A program made the position numbers and the translations under genes. The notes beneath the pieces are model-generated. The model was not told the origin of the DNA and made no database searches. It was given only the letters and a program-made list of their open reading frames with translations. Shown here piece by piece: positions 1-7,744 of a stretch of DNA of 64,000 nt. Origin of the DNA: DASRHY01 sp035650275 (GTDB taxonomy: Bacteria > Actinomycetota > Actinomycetes > Propionibacteriales > Kribbellaceae); NCBI GenBank assembly GCA_035650275.1, contig DASRHY010000069.1, forward strand, positions 35,730 through 99,729. Direction: 5' to 3'. How positions within the stretch are numbered: position 1 is the stretch's first letter; each line of letters opens with the position of its first letter.

Positions 1-1192
1 GCACCCGGTCGGCGTGGCGGGAGAGGAAGACCGCGGCCTGCCCGGCCGAGTTACCGCCCCCGACGACCACCACCGGGTCGCCGCGGCACAGGTTCGCCTC
101 CAGCTCGGTGGCGGCGTAGTAGACGCTGCTCGGCGCGAACTCGGCCAGCCGGGGCAGGTCGAGCTGCCGGTAACGCACCCCGCTCGCCACCACGACCGTG
201 CGCGCACTCATCCGTTCGCCGGTCTCCGTTCGGACGATGTGGTGCCCGTCCTGCTCTTCCAGTCCAGAGGCAGCGGCGGGCACCAGCAGGTCGGCGCCGA
301 ACCGTGTGGCCTGGACGACGGCGCGATCGGCCAGCTCGGCGCCACTGATCCCCGCCGGGAAGCCGAGGTAGTTCTCGATCCGCGCCGAGGTGCCGGCCTG
401 ACCGCCGGTGGCCGTGGCGTCCAGCACGACCGTCGCCAGTCCTTCGGAGGCGCCGTAGACGGCGGCGGCGAGGCCGGCTGGACCGGCTCCGACGACGATC
501 ATGTCGTACACCGCGTCCGGCGGCGTACGACGCAGGCCCACCGCAGCCGCGAGCTGTTCGTTGCTGGGGTTCCGCAGCACCTCGCCCCGCCAGATCACGA
601 CCGGTGTCTGGTCCCGGCTGACACCCAGCTGGCGCAACAGCTGGTCGGCCTCGGCGTCTGTCTCCAGGTCGATCCAGTGGTGCGGCAGCCGGTTGCGGGC
701 CGCGAACTCGCGCAGCCGCCGGGTGTCGGCGGAGAACCGCGAGCCGATGATGCCGAACCCGGCGCCCAGCGACAGCTGCAGCGACCGCCGGATCAGCAAC
801 GCGCGCAGGATCAGGTCCGCCAGCCTCGGATCGTCGACGACGAGCCGGCGCAGGTCGTCCACCCCGACCGCGAGCACCTCGCCCGGGTCCCGGACGACCG
901 AGCTCAGGAAGAGCGGCTGGCCGGTCAGCACGCCGATCTCGCCGAGGAACCGGCCAGGACCGTGTACCGCGATCAGCCGCTCCGTCGGGCCCAGGTCCTG
1001 GACCGCCGCGACCCGCCCGTCGAGGACCACCACGAAGTCGCTGGTGACGTCGCCGGCCCGTTGCAACACCTCGCCTGCGTGGGTCGGACGCCGGACACCG
1101 CGCGCGAGCAGCTCGGCACGCTGCGCGTCGTCGAGCCGCGGAAAGGCGCCGTACAGGTCAGGGGTCTCGGCCGGCGTGTCCGCGCCGGTCAC
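1..1192 (-). CDS. Cyclic-nucleotide-binding / thioredoxin-reductase-like FAD oxidoreductase (3' end outside window)
   Basis: Read on the minus strand from a GTG at 1192 and still open at base 1, so about 397 residues are visible and the C-terminus is missing. Residues ~10-130 look like a Crp-type cyclic-nucleotide-binding domain (HGPGRFLGEIGVLTGQP). Residues ~145-215 look like a cysteine-free thioredoxin/glutaredoxin fold. From ~230 a TrxB-like FAD domain begins (VVGAGPAGLAAAVYGASEG, then GGQAGTSARIENYLGFP and VVVVGGGNSAGQAAVFL). Where classical TrxB carries CxTC there is GVRYRQLDLP, so the redox disulfide is absent, as is usual for this fused family. The start overlaps the stop of the zinc-finger gene by 3 bp (GTGA), and a thioredoxin lies just upstream, so it is co-transcribed in a redox operon. 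Its substrate and the ligand of the N-terminal domain are unknown. Confidence 0.9.
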   Translation of the reverse strand, partial: MTGADTPAETPDLYGAFPRLDDAQRAELLARGVRRPTHAGEVLQRAGDVTSDFVVVLDGRVAAVQDLGPTERLIAVHGPGRFLGEIGVLTGQPLFLSSVVRDPGEVLAVGVDDLRRLVVDDPRLADLILRALLIRRSLQLSLGAGFGIIGSRFSADTRRLREFAARNRLPHHWIDLETDAEADQLLRQLGVSRDQTPVVIWRGEVLRNPSNEQLAAAVGLRRTPPDAVYDMIVVGAGPAGLAAAVYGASEGLATVVLDATATGGQAGTSARIENYLGFPAGISGAELADRAVVQATRFGADLLVPAAASGLEEQDGHHIVRTETGERMSARTVVVASGVRYRQLDLPRLAEFAPSSVYYAATELEANLCRGDPVVVVGGGNSAGQAAVFLSRHADRV

Positions 1193-1452
1193 ACGAAAGC
1201 CTCGTCGACGTAGCACCAGCGCCAGTTCTCGCCCGGCTCGAACGAGCGGACGATCGGGTGGCCCTGGGTCGCGGCATGCGCGCGAGCATGCCGCATCGGC
1301 GACGAGTCGCAGCAGCCGACATGGCCACAGGACAGGCACAGCCGCAGGTGCACCCACGCGGTGTGCAACCGCAGGCACTCCGCACAACCCTGCGGGGTCT
1401 GCGGTACGACCGGGCGGACCATGCTCAGGTGCGGGTCCAGCACAGCGGTCAT
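1189..1452 (-). CDS. UBP-type zinc finger protein
   Basis: This 87-residue protein is essentially one ZnF-UBP domain. Cys/His ligands are visible in CAECL, CLSCGHVGCC, H-A-R-A-H and TQGHPIV, and an aromatic C-terminal part (WRWCYVDEAFV) matches the family pocket that in eukaryotes binds the ubiquitin C-terminal GG. Actinobacteria often carry such free-standing domains; their ligand is not established. The gene overlaps the thioredoxin upstream by 4 bp (ATGA) and the thioredoxin-reductase-like gene downstream (GTGA). It is therefore translationally coupled in a three-gene redox operon. Confidence 0.9.
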   Translation of the reverse strand: MTAVLDPHLSMVRPVVPQTPQGCAECLRLHTAWVHLRLCLSCGHVGCCDSSPMRHARAHAATQGHPIVRSFEPGENWRWCYVDEAFV

Positions 1453-1895
1453 GACGCCTCCTGCTTGGCCAACGCCTCGTCCAGCCAGGGACGCAGTACG
1501 GCGGCGGGCGCGGCGCCGACCTGGCGCGCGATCACCTGTCCGTTGCGGAGCACCACAAGGGTGGGGATCGCCTGCGCCTCGAACCGCCGGGACACCGACG
1601 GGGCGTCGTCCGCGTTGACCTTGACCAGCTTCAGCTCACCCGCCTTCTCGGCGGCCATCTGCTCGAGCACCGGGCTGACCATCCGGCACGGTCCGCACCA
1701 GGGCGCCCACAGGTCGACGAGAACCGGCACCGTGGCCTGGTCGGCCACCTCGGCGAAGTCGTCGTCGCCGGCATCGACCACCCAGGGAAGTGCCTGCCGG
1801 CAGTTCCCGCAGCGCGGGGCACCCTTCGCCGCCGGGGCGACCCGGTTACGTTTGCCACAGTTGGGGCAGGTGACCACTTTCGGCTCGGCGGTCAT
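1449..1895 (-). CDS. Thioredoxin with N-terminal zinc ribbon (thioredoxin 2 type)
   Basis: Disulfide reductase of 148 residues. An N-terminal zinc ribbon has Cys at about 10, 13, 29 and 32 (CPNC and CGNC), followed by a thioredoxin fold with active site WCGPC (Cys67/Cys70) and the cis-Pro region AIPTLVVLRNG. This is the TrxC layout, known in Escherichia coli as a zinc-binding thioredoxin linked to oxidative stress. The ATG at 1895 is chosen over a longer reading because GGAGG lies 6-7 bases upstream and the zinc ribbon begins right after it. It heads the operon and overlaps the next gene by 4 bp. The reductase-like third gene lacks a CxxC, so whether it reduces this thioredoxin directly is doubtful. 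Confidence 0.92.
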   Translation of the reverse strand: MTAEPKVVTCPNCGKRNRVAPAAKGAPRCGNCRQALPWVVDAGDDDFAEVADQATVPVLVDLWAPWCGPCRMVSPVLEQMAAEKAGELKLVKVNADDAPSVSRRFEAQAIPTLVVLRNGQVIARQVGAAPAAVLRPWLDEALAKQEAS

Positions 1896-2049
1896 GGCGC
1901 CTCCAGGGGTCTGGGTCGGGGTCGCCGCGCGGGTCGGGCCGCTCGGGACCTCCACGATTGTCAGGCCCCGGCGGCGGGAGCATCACCAGAACGCGTAGTC
2001 CTGCAGTGGACGCCACCGACCGCCGCGGCCCGTCGTGCGGTGCCCGTGG

Positions 2050-2538
2050 CTACCGCGCCTCGGTGGCCGACGGTCCGCGCGCCAGCAGCTCGACGGCTCG
2101 TGCCGCGTGTTCGGGCGAACAGTAGACCTCGTACTCCGTTGCGATCGTGACGCCGAACGACGCGAAGTCCCGCTCGCCACCGGTGAGCAGGTGCGCGACG
2201 AATCCCCAGACGGCGCCGAAGACGGCGCCGTAGACGACGCCCCAGACGATGGCGAGCAGCACGGTGGTGGTCGAGTCGGCGAACAGCGAGAGCAGCAGAC
2301 CGATCAGCGCGCCGAACCACGCGCCGGTTCCGGCACCGGCCAGTGCCGCCTTGGCTTTGGTCAGCCGACCGGTCACCCGTTCGATCTGCCTGAGATCGGA
2401 ACCGACGATCGTGATGTTCTGCACCGGAAACCCGTTGTCGGACAGGTAGTCGACCGCGCGCTGGGCCTCACGGTAGGACTTGAAGGACGCAACGGGTTCG
2501 CCCAACGCCGCTACGGGCGAGTCAGGTGACATGGACAT
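2050..2538 (-). CDS. General-stress-protein 17M (YflT)-like membrane-associated protein
   Basis: About 162 residues. The N-terminal half (ASFKSYREAQRAVDYLSDNG followed by NITIVGSDL) is the general stress protein 17M/YflT-like alpha-beta domain. The middle holds a Gly/Ala-rich hydrophobic hairpin (~residues 65-115, two membrane-type segments), and the C-terminus returns to a soluble strand-helix (VYCSPEHAARAVELL). The ATG at 2538 is preferred because GAAGGG sits 7 bases upstream; ATG 2544 is possible. The family is induced by general stress in Bacillus; its biochemical role is unknown. It is a single gene lying between the redox operon and a decayed gene. Confidence 0.8.
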   Translation of the reverse strand: MSMSPDSPVAALGEPVASFKSYREAQRAVDYLSDNGFPVQNITIVGSDLRQIERVTGRLTKAKAALAGAGTGAWFGALIGLLLSLFADSTTTVLLAIVWGVVYGAVFGAVWGFVAHLLTGGERDFASFGVTIATEYEVYCSPEHAARAVELLARGPSATEAR

Positions 2539-2633
2539 GGTCATCCCTTCGGCCTCTATGGACAGCACCACTGTCCAGCGCGGTGCGCCGCGGTCGCATC
2601 AGTGGATCGGGGGGTCTGTGTCCGATCCACCGC

Positions 2634-3550
2634 CTACTCGCTGTCGGCCGAGTCCGCGTCCGCGGCGTCCTCGTGACGCTCGCGCTCACGCCGGCCGTAG
2701 GCGGCCGCCCGGATCGCGTCATCGCTCTCCAGCCCCGACCCCAGCGCTCCGCCCACGGTCGCCGCCGACGTGACCAGCCGGGCCAGCATGATGTAGTCGT
2801 CGGTATCGACAGGATGGTTCAGCGCCTCCTCGAGCACCGTCGCAGCACGAACGACGCCAGCGTCATGTTCAGGGACCAGCAGATCCACGTAAGAGCTCGG
2901 CGTCGATCATCAGCCAGACGATGAGGGTGATGATCGACTCGGCCGTGGCCAGCACAAGCCGCGTCGTACCGATGTGATCGGACATCTGCCACATCATGTT
3001 GTTGATGTTGGCGACCGCGCTGGCCAGCGCCGCGACTGGCGCGTTGGCCAGGCCGGGAAGGAGCTTCCAGGGCCGGTTGGCGCGCACTATGCCGAGCAGC
3101 AGCCGTAGCAGTCCACGCCCCGGTGTGCCCACCAGCCGGACCTCGATCAGCTCGTCGTCGGGCTTGGCCTCCTAGAACGGCGTGGTTCACTTCCGCGCCA
3201 GCTCGGCGGCGCCGTTCTGGACCTCGTCCTGGCCGGCGTGCAGCGAGCGGACCAGGTCCACCAGCGCGCTGCGTGCGCGGGACCGCATCCGCCACCCACC
3301 CAGCGCCGGCAGCGAGACGACGGCGGCCCGTTCGGCCCCACTGGCGCCCGCGACCAGCGGTTGGCCCTGCACTGATCGGCAGCTCGGGCAGCCCGATCGC
3401 GATGTCCAATCCCTCGGCCCGGGCCCGCTACGGCGATCGCTCGACCAGCGTGCCGCTGTCCTCGGGTCTGCGCGCTGAAAGGGTGCTGCGTACCTCGACA
3501 ACCCTGTCGTGCGAGTCGTCGACCCGGCCTGCCAGCGCATTCGCCAGCAC
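2634..3550 (-). pseudogene. Decayed gene for an actinobacterial membrane protein family
   Basis: Pieces of one protein family appear in order but in three reading frames. An N-terminal piece runs from about 3550 (VDDSHDRVVEVRSTLSARRP) and is cut by TAG at 3430-3428. It continues as GLDIAIGLPELPIS, then shifts frame at a GGG run near 3365-3367 into QPLVAGASGAERAAVVSLPALGG. In-frame stops TGA (3189-3187) and TAG (3174-3172) follow. The membrane part RANRPWKLLPGLANAPVAAL to LIVWLMIDAEL comes next, then a break with loss of the later membrane segments. The C-terminal tail VTSAATVGGALGSGLESDDA ends at 2634. I recognise the order from intact actinobacterial homologues of roughly 330-350 residues; the function is unknown. 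An automatic caller would probably report two or three short hypothetical genes here. Sequencing error could explain one indel but not all lesions. Confidence 0.68.
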
Positions 3551-3570
3551 CGCGCCATGTGGTCTGCGCC

Positions 3571-4704
3571 TTATGGGTGCAGTAGTACTTTGGTGTAGCC
3601 CTCGACGCGCTTGTCGAACCTCTCATAGGCGCTGGGTGCCTGGTCGAGGGGCAGCTCGTGGGAAACGACGAAGCTCGGCGTTGCTCGGCCGGTGATGATC
3701 AGATCGCGCAGTTGCCGGTTGTAGCGCTTCACATTGCATTGCCCGGTGCCCATGCGCAGACCCTTCTCGAAGAGCTTGCCGACGGCCACCTGGAGCATCC
3801 CTTGCTTCGCGAATTCGTCCGGCGCACCGGGATCGGCCGGCACGTAGAGCCCCGGCACGCCGAGGCTTCCGGTCGCTCGGACGGACTGGATGAGCGAGTT
3901 CAGGACGACGGCCGGCTCCTCTCGGCCTCCGGTGGGAGCCTGGGCCTGGTAGCCGACGGCGTCGACACCCTTGTCGGCGCCCTCGCCGTTCGTGTGCTGT
4001 CTGATCTGCTCGACCGCGTCGGCTTCCTGGAAGTTGATCGGGATGGCGCCGATGTCTTGAGCCTTCTGCAGCCGCTCGGGGATCCGGTCGACGACGAGGA
4101 CCAGGGCGGCCCCCCGTAGCAGCGCGGAGTAGGCCGCCATCAGGCCGACCGGTCCGCCGCCGAACACGGCGACGCTTTCACCCGGCGAGACCTGGGCCAG
4201 CTCGCAACCGTGATAGCCCGTCGGGAAGATGTCGGCGAGCAGTATGAAGTCAGCCTCGTGTTCGGTACTCGGAGGCAGCTTCAGGCAGTTGAAGTCGGCG
4301 TAGGGGACTCGCAGGTACTCTGCCTGGCCGCCCTTGTACGGGCCCATGGCCACGTAGCCGTATGCTCCGCCGGCGAATCCGGGGTTTACGGTCAGGCAGA
4401 ATCCGGTGTAGCCGGCGACACAGTTCTTGCAGAAGCCGCAGGCGACGTTGAAGGGCATCACGACACGATCGCCCCGTGTGAGCGAGGTGACCGCGGATCC
4501 GACCTCTTCGACGATGCCCATGTTCTCGTGCCCGAAGACTATGCCGGGCTCGGCCGCGGTTCGCCCCTCGTACATGTGCAGGTCCGAACCGCAGATCGCG
4601 GTCGTCGTGACCTGTACGATCACGTCATTCGGGTGCTCGATCCGCGGATCCTCGACTTCTTCGACCGCTACCTGGAACGGGGCTTTGTAGACGACAGCCT
4701 TCAT
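3571..4704 (-). CDS. fdhA: Zinc-dependent alcohol dehydrogenase, glutathione-independent formaldehyde dehydrogenase type
   Basis: 377 residues of the medium-chain dehydrogenase/reductase family. The N-terminal GroES-like domain carries catalytic-zinc ligands in ICGSDLHMYEGR and FGHENMG and structural-zinc cysteines in CGFCKNCVAGYTGFC. The Rossmann domain has FGGGPVGLMAAYSA and an acidic residue in VDRIPERL, favouring NAD(H). The pattern GYQAQAPTGG and the length fit the FdhA-like branch, which oxidises formaldehyde without glutathione. Substrate choice cannot be read from sequence, so another alcohol or aldehyde is possible. It stands alone between two decayed genes, and its third-position GC looks lower than that of the core genes to the right, so it may have been acquired. 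Confidence 0.85.
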   Translation of the reverse strand: MKAVVYKAPFQVAVEEVEDPRIEHPNDVIVQVTTTAICGSDLHMYEGRTAAEPGIVFGHENMGIVEEVGSAVTSLTRGDRVVMPFNVACGFCKNCVAGYTGFCLTVNPGFAGGAYGYVAMGPYKGGQAEYLRVPYADFNCLKLPPSTEHEADFILLADIFPTGYHGCELAQVSPGESVAVFGGGPVGLMAAYSALLRGAALVLVVDRIPERLQKAQDIGAIPINFQEADAVEQIRQHTNGEGADKGVDAVGYQAQAPTGGREEPAVVLNSLIQSVRATGSLGVPGLYVPADPGAPDEFAKQGMLQVAVGKLFEKGLRMGTGQCNVKRYNRQLRDLIITGRATPSFVVSHELPLDQAPSAYERFDKRVEGYTKVLLHP

Positions 4705-4892
4705 GTGCGTCAGCTCTCATGATCCATGCAGACCTCGATCGATGCGCGATTGTCTGCTCCGGGACCGGTCCCGAGTGAAAGTCCGACGCCAACGCGTGAG
4801 TGAGCGGCGGGATCGCTCGCTGCCGGCCTGCGCGGCTTGAGTATGCTGCTGAGACAGTGGAGGGTCATCCCTGAAACGGGTAGGAGCAGCAG

Positions 4893-5072
4893 ATGTCACC
4901 GCGCATCGGGACCTTACTCGTGTCCGTGCCCGGCCTGTCCGGCGTCGTCTACCCAGCGGGAACCAGAGTGCTGGTCACGGGCCGTGGGGCGAGTGTGGAT
5001 GCATTTGTCAGCGGTGACTGGCTGCCGCTGCAGTGGTGGGAGTTCGCCGAAGGCGACTCCGAGGGCCGGTAA
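4893..5072 (+). CDS. Small hypothetical protein (59 aa)
   Basis: An ATG at 4893 preceded by AGGAG (4882-4886) opens a 59-codon frame ending TAA at 5070-5072. The product is beta-rich and aromatic (GVVYPAGTRVLVTG, then VSGDWLPLQWWEF) with an acidic tail. The pattern suggests a small SH3-like barrel. I cannot name a family. The good ribosome binding site and protein-like composition support it as real. Confidence 0.55.
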   Translation: MSPRIGTLLVSVPGLSGVVYPAGTRVLVTGRGASVDAFVSGDWLPLQWWEFAEGDSEGR

Positions 5073-5149
5073 TGGGTGGCGACGAATCAGGTGCGGCGCG
5101 GGGCTATGAGGCAAAGTGTCGGGTCCTTCATCGGCCCGTGAGTCGTCGT

Positions 5150-5375
5150 GCGTGTCGGGCCGGGCCTTTCGGACGAGGGCCTGCTGGGTGATCGCCGTTC
5201 GCTCGGAGTCCCCCGACCGATGAAGGCCACCGCCCCGTCAATCAGCGTGGTGAACCGGTTCTTGAACCCGCCGAGGTAGATCAGGTGCACGACCAGCCAC
5301 ACCAAACAAGCGAAGAACCCAGCCCATCAACGCGATCACCTGCGGCCGATATTGAACAACATTTGTCGCCTCCAC
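5150..5375 (-). pseudogene. Remnant of type II NADH dehydrogenase C-terminus
   Basis: On the minus strand the segment GFFACLVWLVVHLIYLGGF followed by KNRFTTLI matches the C-terminal membrane-anchoring region of NDH-2 enzymes. It is preceded in another frame by MLFNIGRR, which resembles the conserved ATIGRR element, with a TGA between them. It is followed after a frame change by ERTAITQQALVRKA, which resembles the usual tail. No FAD or NADH domain is found upstream. I read this as the decayed 3' end of an ndh gene. Evidence is short and partly from memory of the family. Confidence 0.45.
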
Positions 5376-5813
5376 AGTCCCAGACGATGTCGCACTCATA
5401 CGTCGCGGCCTGCTCTGTCCGAGGCCTGGCACCTCGGTCCCCGAGTGCAGCCTGACGGTGGTACTGCGGACAGACGAGCTCCTCCTGCCTGTGATTCGGT
5501 GGCGGACAGGCTTACCAGCTGGGTGAGGCGTTCGTGTTGCCGATGGCTTCGCGACCCCGGCCGGGCCTGACATCGTGCCCGGGCCGGTTCCGGACGCCTC
5601 CCTGCGATAGTGGCCGTCGAGGCCGCCCATGTTGCCTCCTACGCCGGCAGAAACCTGAGTACGCCGGGTCGAAAACCACCTGATCTTGTGATCCGCGCGC
5701 GGCTGCTTGGCTCCTACAGTCGGAATCGATTACCTCACCGCTGAGGTACCGGCCGAGTACTCCATCCTGTGGCAGGCGAGGTGGGCGGACAACCGCAGCA
5801 GGGAGGAACGGGC
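5376..5813 (+). other. Gene-poor stretch
   Basis: About 440 bases with no coding sequence I can support on either strand. A minus-strand ATG at 5630 has a perfect AGGAGG seven bases upstream, but the frame behind it runs into the NDH remnant and reads as Arg/Ser/Thr-rich text unlike a folded protein. It may hold the rest of the decayed gene and the promoter of the hemerythrin gene to the right. Confidence 0.4.
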
Positions 5814-6368
5814 ATGACCAAGGACCTGATCGATCTCGTCAAGCAGGATCACCGGGAGATCGCGCGGCTGTTCGACCAGCTCGACCGGTACCGGCACCGC
5901 CGGCCGATGCTGCGCCCGGTGTTGTCCGCCTTACTGATCGCGCACGACCGCGCCGAGGAGGACGTGGTCTACCCACGGGCACGCGACGCTGGTGATGTGG
6001 AGGGAATCGGCCGTGGTCAGCGCGAACACCTCCGCACCGAAGACCTGCTGGCCAAGCTGGGACGCGTCGACCCCGACGACGCGGTCTTCGACAGCATCCT
6101 GACCGACCTCGCCGACGAGGCCGACCACCACTTCCGGCGCGAGGAGACCGAGATCCTGCCCGCCCTGCGCGACCGGCTCGCCAAGGACCAGCTGGTCGAG
6201 CTCGCGGAGATGTTCATCCGCAGCCGGGAGCACCACTTCGGCGAACGCCCCGGCGAGCGCCGGCAGACCGACCTGCGCCAGCAAGCCGCCAACATCGGCC
6301 TGGCCGACTTCGCCGACCTGGAGGAGAACGACCTGGCAGACCTCCTCCGCAAACTCGCCGACGAGTGA
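5814..6368 (+). CDS. Hemerythrin-domain protein
   Basis: 184 residues, all-helical, with His and carboxylate ligands in the order expected for a di-iron hemerythrin: KQDHREI, AHDRAEEDVVYP, QREHLRTEDLL, EADHHFRREETEILP. Actinobacterial proteins of this type bind oxygen or nitric oxide or serve in redox sensing; which applies here is unknown. The ATG at 5814 is chosen over an upstream start at 5769 because GGGAGGA lies just before it. The C-terminus (DLEENDLADLLRKLADE) is acidic and probably a separate helix. A second unrelated hemerythrin protein lies at 57.3 kb. Confidence 0.88.
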   Translation: MTKDLIDLVKQDHREIARLFDQLDRYRHRRPMLRPVLSALLIAHDRAEEDVVYPRARDAGDVEGIGRGQREHLRTEDLLAKLGRVDPDDAVFDSILTDLADEADHHFRREETEILPALRDRLAKDQLVELAEMFIRSREHHFGERPGERRQTDLRQQAANIGLADFADLEENDLADLLRKLADE

Positions 6369-6558
6369 GTCAGCCCGCGCCTGATGTTCCAGAACCGCGG
6401 CGGTGGCACCTGTGGTCCGCCGCCGGTTCAGCAGTGGGAGATCGCTTACAAAGTTTCCGAACGCTGCCAGCACAACGCGGATCCTGGGGCCGGTTCAGGG
6501 CCACGCAAGACTTGCGCCATCCGCGTCAAGAACGGGGGAGTTGTGTCATATCTCGTGT

Positions 6559-6606
6559 CTGACCAGTCCGGATGACCGCGGGGTGGACGGCGTTTGCGCT
6601 GGTCAG
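6559..6606 (-). terminator. Possible terminator for tRNA-Arg
   Basis: Inverted repeat CTGACCAG (6559-6566) / CTGGTCAG (6599-6606) lies just downstream of the minus-strand tRNA. The 32-base loop is long and there is no T-run, so this is only suggestive. Confidence 0.3.
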
Positions 6607-6612
6607 GAAGGG

Positions 6613-6684
6613 CGCCCCCGGCAGGATTCGAACCTGCGCACCCGCCTCCGGAGGGCGGTGCTCTATCCCCTGAGCTACGGGGGC
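6613..6684 (-). tRNA. tRNA-Arg (anticodon CCG)
   Basis: On the minus strand the 72-base cloverleaf is complete. The acceptor stem is GCCCCCG/CGGGGGC, the D arm is GCTC/GAGC, and the anticodon stem CCGCC/GGCGG encloses loop CTCCGGA with anticodon CCG. The T arm is GCAGG-TTCGAAT-CCTGC, and the discriminator is G. The 3' CCA is not encoded. It decodes CGG, a frequent Arg codon in this GC-rich genome. The gene for its charging enzyme, argS, begins about 1.1 kb to the right. Confidence 0.97.
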
Positions 6685-6861
6685 TCGGGACCGAGGAAGA
6701 ACAGTACCAGCAGATCCGCGCGCGGCATGAAGCGGGATCACGTTCAGGCATCGCCCGGGATCTGCCCTGACGCACCCCTGGAAGGACCGCGAAATGCCTC
6801 AGGTCGGGCCGGTGGCCGAGTCACAATGGTGTCGAAACCGTTCCTCTGAAAGGAAAGCCTG

Positions 6862-7047
6862 ATGGCCACCACCCTGGTCCGACCTTCGCACGGCCGCTGG
6901 ATCGGCGGTGTCTGCGCTGGTCTCGGCCGACGCTTCGGACTATCGGCGAACACGGTGCGGCTGCTGTTCGTACTCAGCTGTCTGCTGCCCGGTCCGCAGT
7001 TCATCGTCTACATCGTGCTGTGGATCCTGATGCCTTCGGAGGACTGA
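6862..7047 (+). CDS. PspC-domain small membrane protein
   Basis: 61 residues, nearly all one PspC domain. It has a short basic N-terminus, the GGVCAGLGRRFGLSANTVRL motif, then one hydrophobic segment (LLFVLSCLLPGPQFIVYIVL) ending in LMPSED. PspC domains are linked to envelope stress in Escherichia coli; single-domain versions are common in actinobacteria without known roles. GAAAGGA lies just upstream of the ATG. No other phage-shock gene is adjacent. Confidence 0.9.
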   Translation: MATTLVRPSHGRWIGGVCAGLGRRFGLSANTVRLLFVLSCLLPGPQFIVYIVLWILMPSED

Positions 7048-7131
7048 CGTCTCCGGCGCGCTCGCTGGCCTGCACGCGGCACCGGGTGGAACACTGCAGA
7101 CCGCCCATCTGAAGGAGACGGTCGGTACCGC

Positions 7132-7641
7132 GTGAAACATCGTGCTCGGATGATCCTGCTCACCGGGATCCTGCTCACCGGCTGCCAGGCCGGGCCAGCT
7201 CCGCCCGGCCCGGCCGAGCACCGCACCGGCCCACCACCGTGGAACGCCCCGCGCGACGCTGTCTCGTACGTCGACGCGGCCGGCATGGAACGTCTTCCAC
7301 TCGACTTCAGCGGCCCGGCGCCGTACACCGTGAACCTGGTCGTGACCATCGACGGTGAGGCCGTCGTGGTTCCCGCCGACATCGGCATCGACCGCATCCG
7401 TGCCGAGCAGGCCGCGCTGCATACCCATGCCGACGACGGCGTGGTGAACGTCGAGGCCCGCACCCGTACCGAACGTCCCACGCTCGAGCAGTTCTTCACC
7501 CTCTGGGGCGTCCGGTACGACGAGAAGTGTCTCGGCGACGCATGCGGCGGCATCACCGTCCTGGTGAACGGCGAAGCCGCCCCCTGGGACACCAAGCTCC
7601 AGCGCGGCGCCCTCATCCAGGTCGCCGCGACCCGCATCTAG
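7132..7641 (+). CDS. Putative lipoprotein
   Basis: 169 residues starting with a basic n-region, a hydrophobic core and lipobox LTGC (Cys at ~18), so it should be exported and lipid-anchored. The mature part begins with a Pro-rich linker (PAPPGPAEHRTGPPP). A conserved domain with PADIGIDRIRAEQAALHTH follows, then VNVEARTRTERPTL and a pair of Cys (EKCLGDACGG) that could form a disulfide. Similar lipoproteins are widespread in actinobacteria without assigned function. GTG 7132 is used; ATG 7150 would also leave a signal peptide. Confidence 0.78.
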   Translation: MKHRARMILLTGILLTGCQAGPAPPGPAEHRTGPPPWNAPRDAVSYVDAAGMERLPLDFSGPAPYTVNLVVTIDGEAVVVPADIGIDRIRAEQAALHTHADDGVVNVEARTRTERPTLEQFFTLWGVRYDEKCLGDACGGITVLVNGEAAPWDTKLQRGALIQVAATRI

Positions 7642-7744
7642 TCTGGACGTCCGGCGGGTTGTGATCGGGCGGGCACGGTCGGTAGCCGTACTACAGAGTG
7701 GAAGTGGTGTCCAGGCTTCGGCCGCTCGCCGATAGGCTTTCGGG

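Noticed and set aside
5125..5160. Possible third copy of the 33-bp dispersed repeat
   Set aside because: Only scattered words such as TTCATCGG and CCCGTGA match; alignment breaks after a few bases.
5238..5630. Minus-strand 130-codon frame with a perfect AGGAGG before its ATG
   Set aside because: The translated sequence is Arg/Ser/Thr-rich without fold-like pattern and runs through the NADH dehydrogenase remnant in the wrong frame. The ribosome site may belong to a gene already lost.
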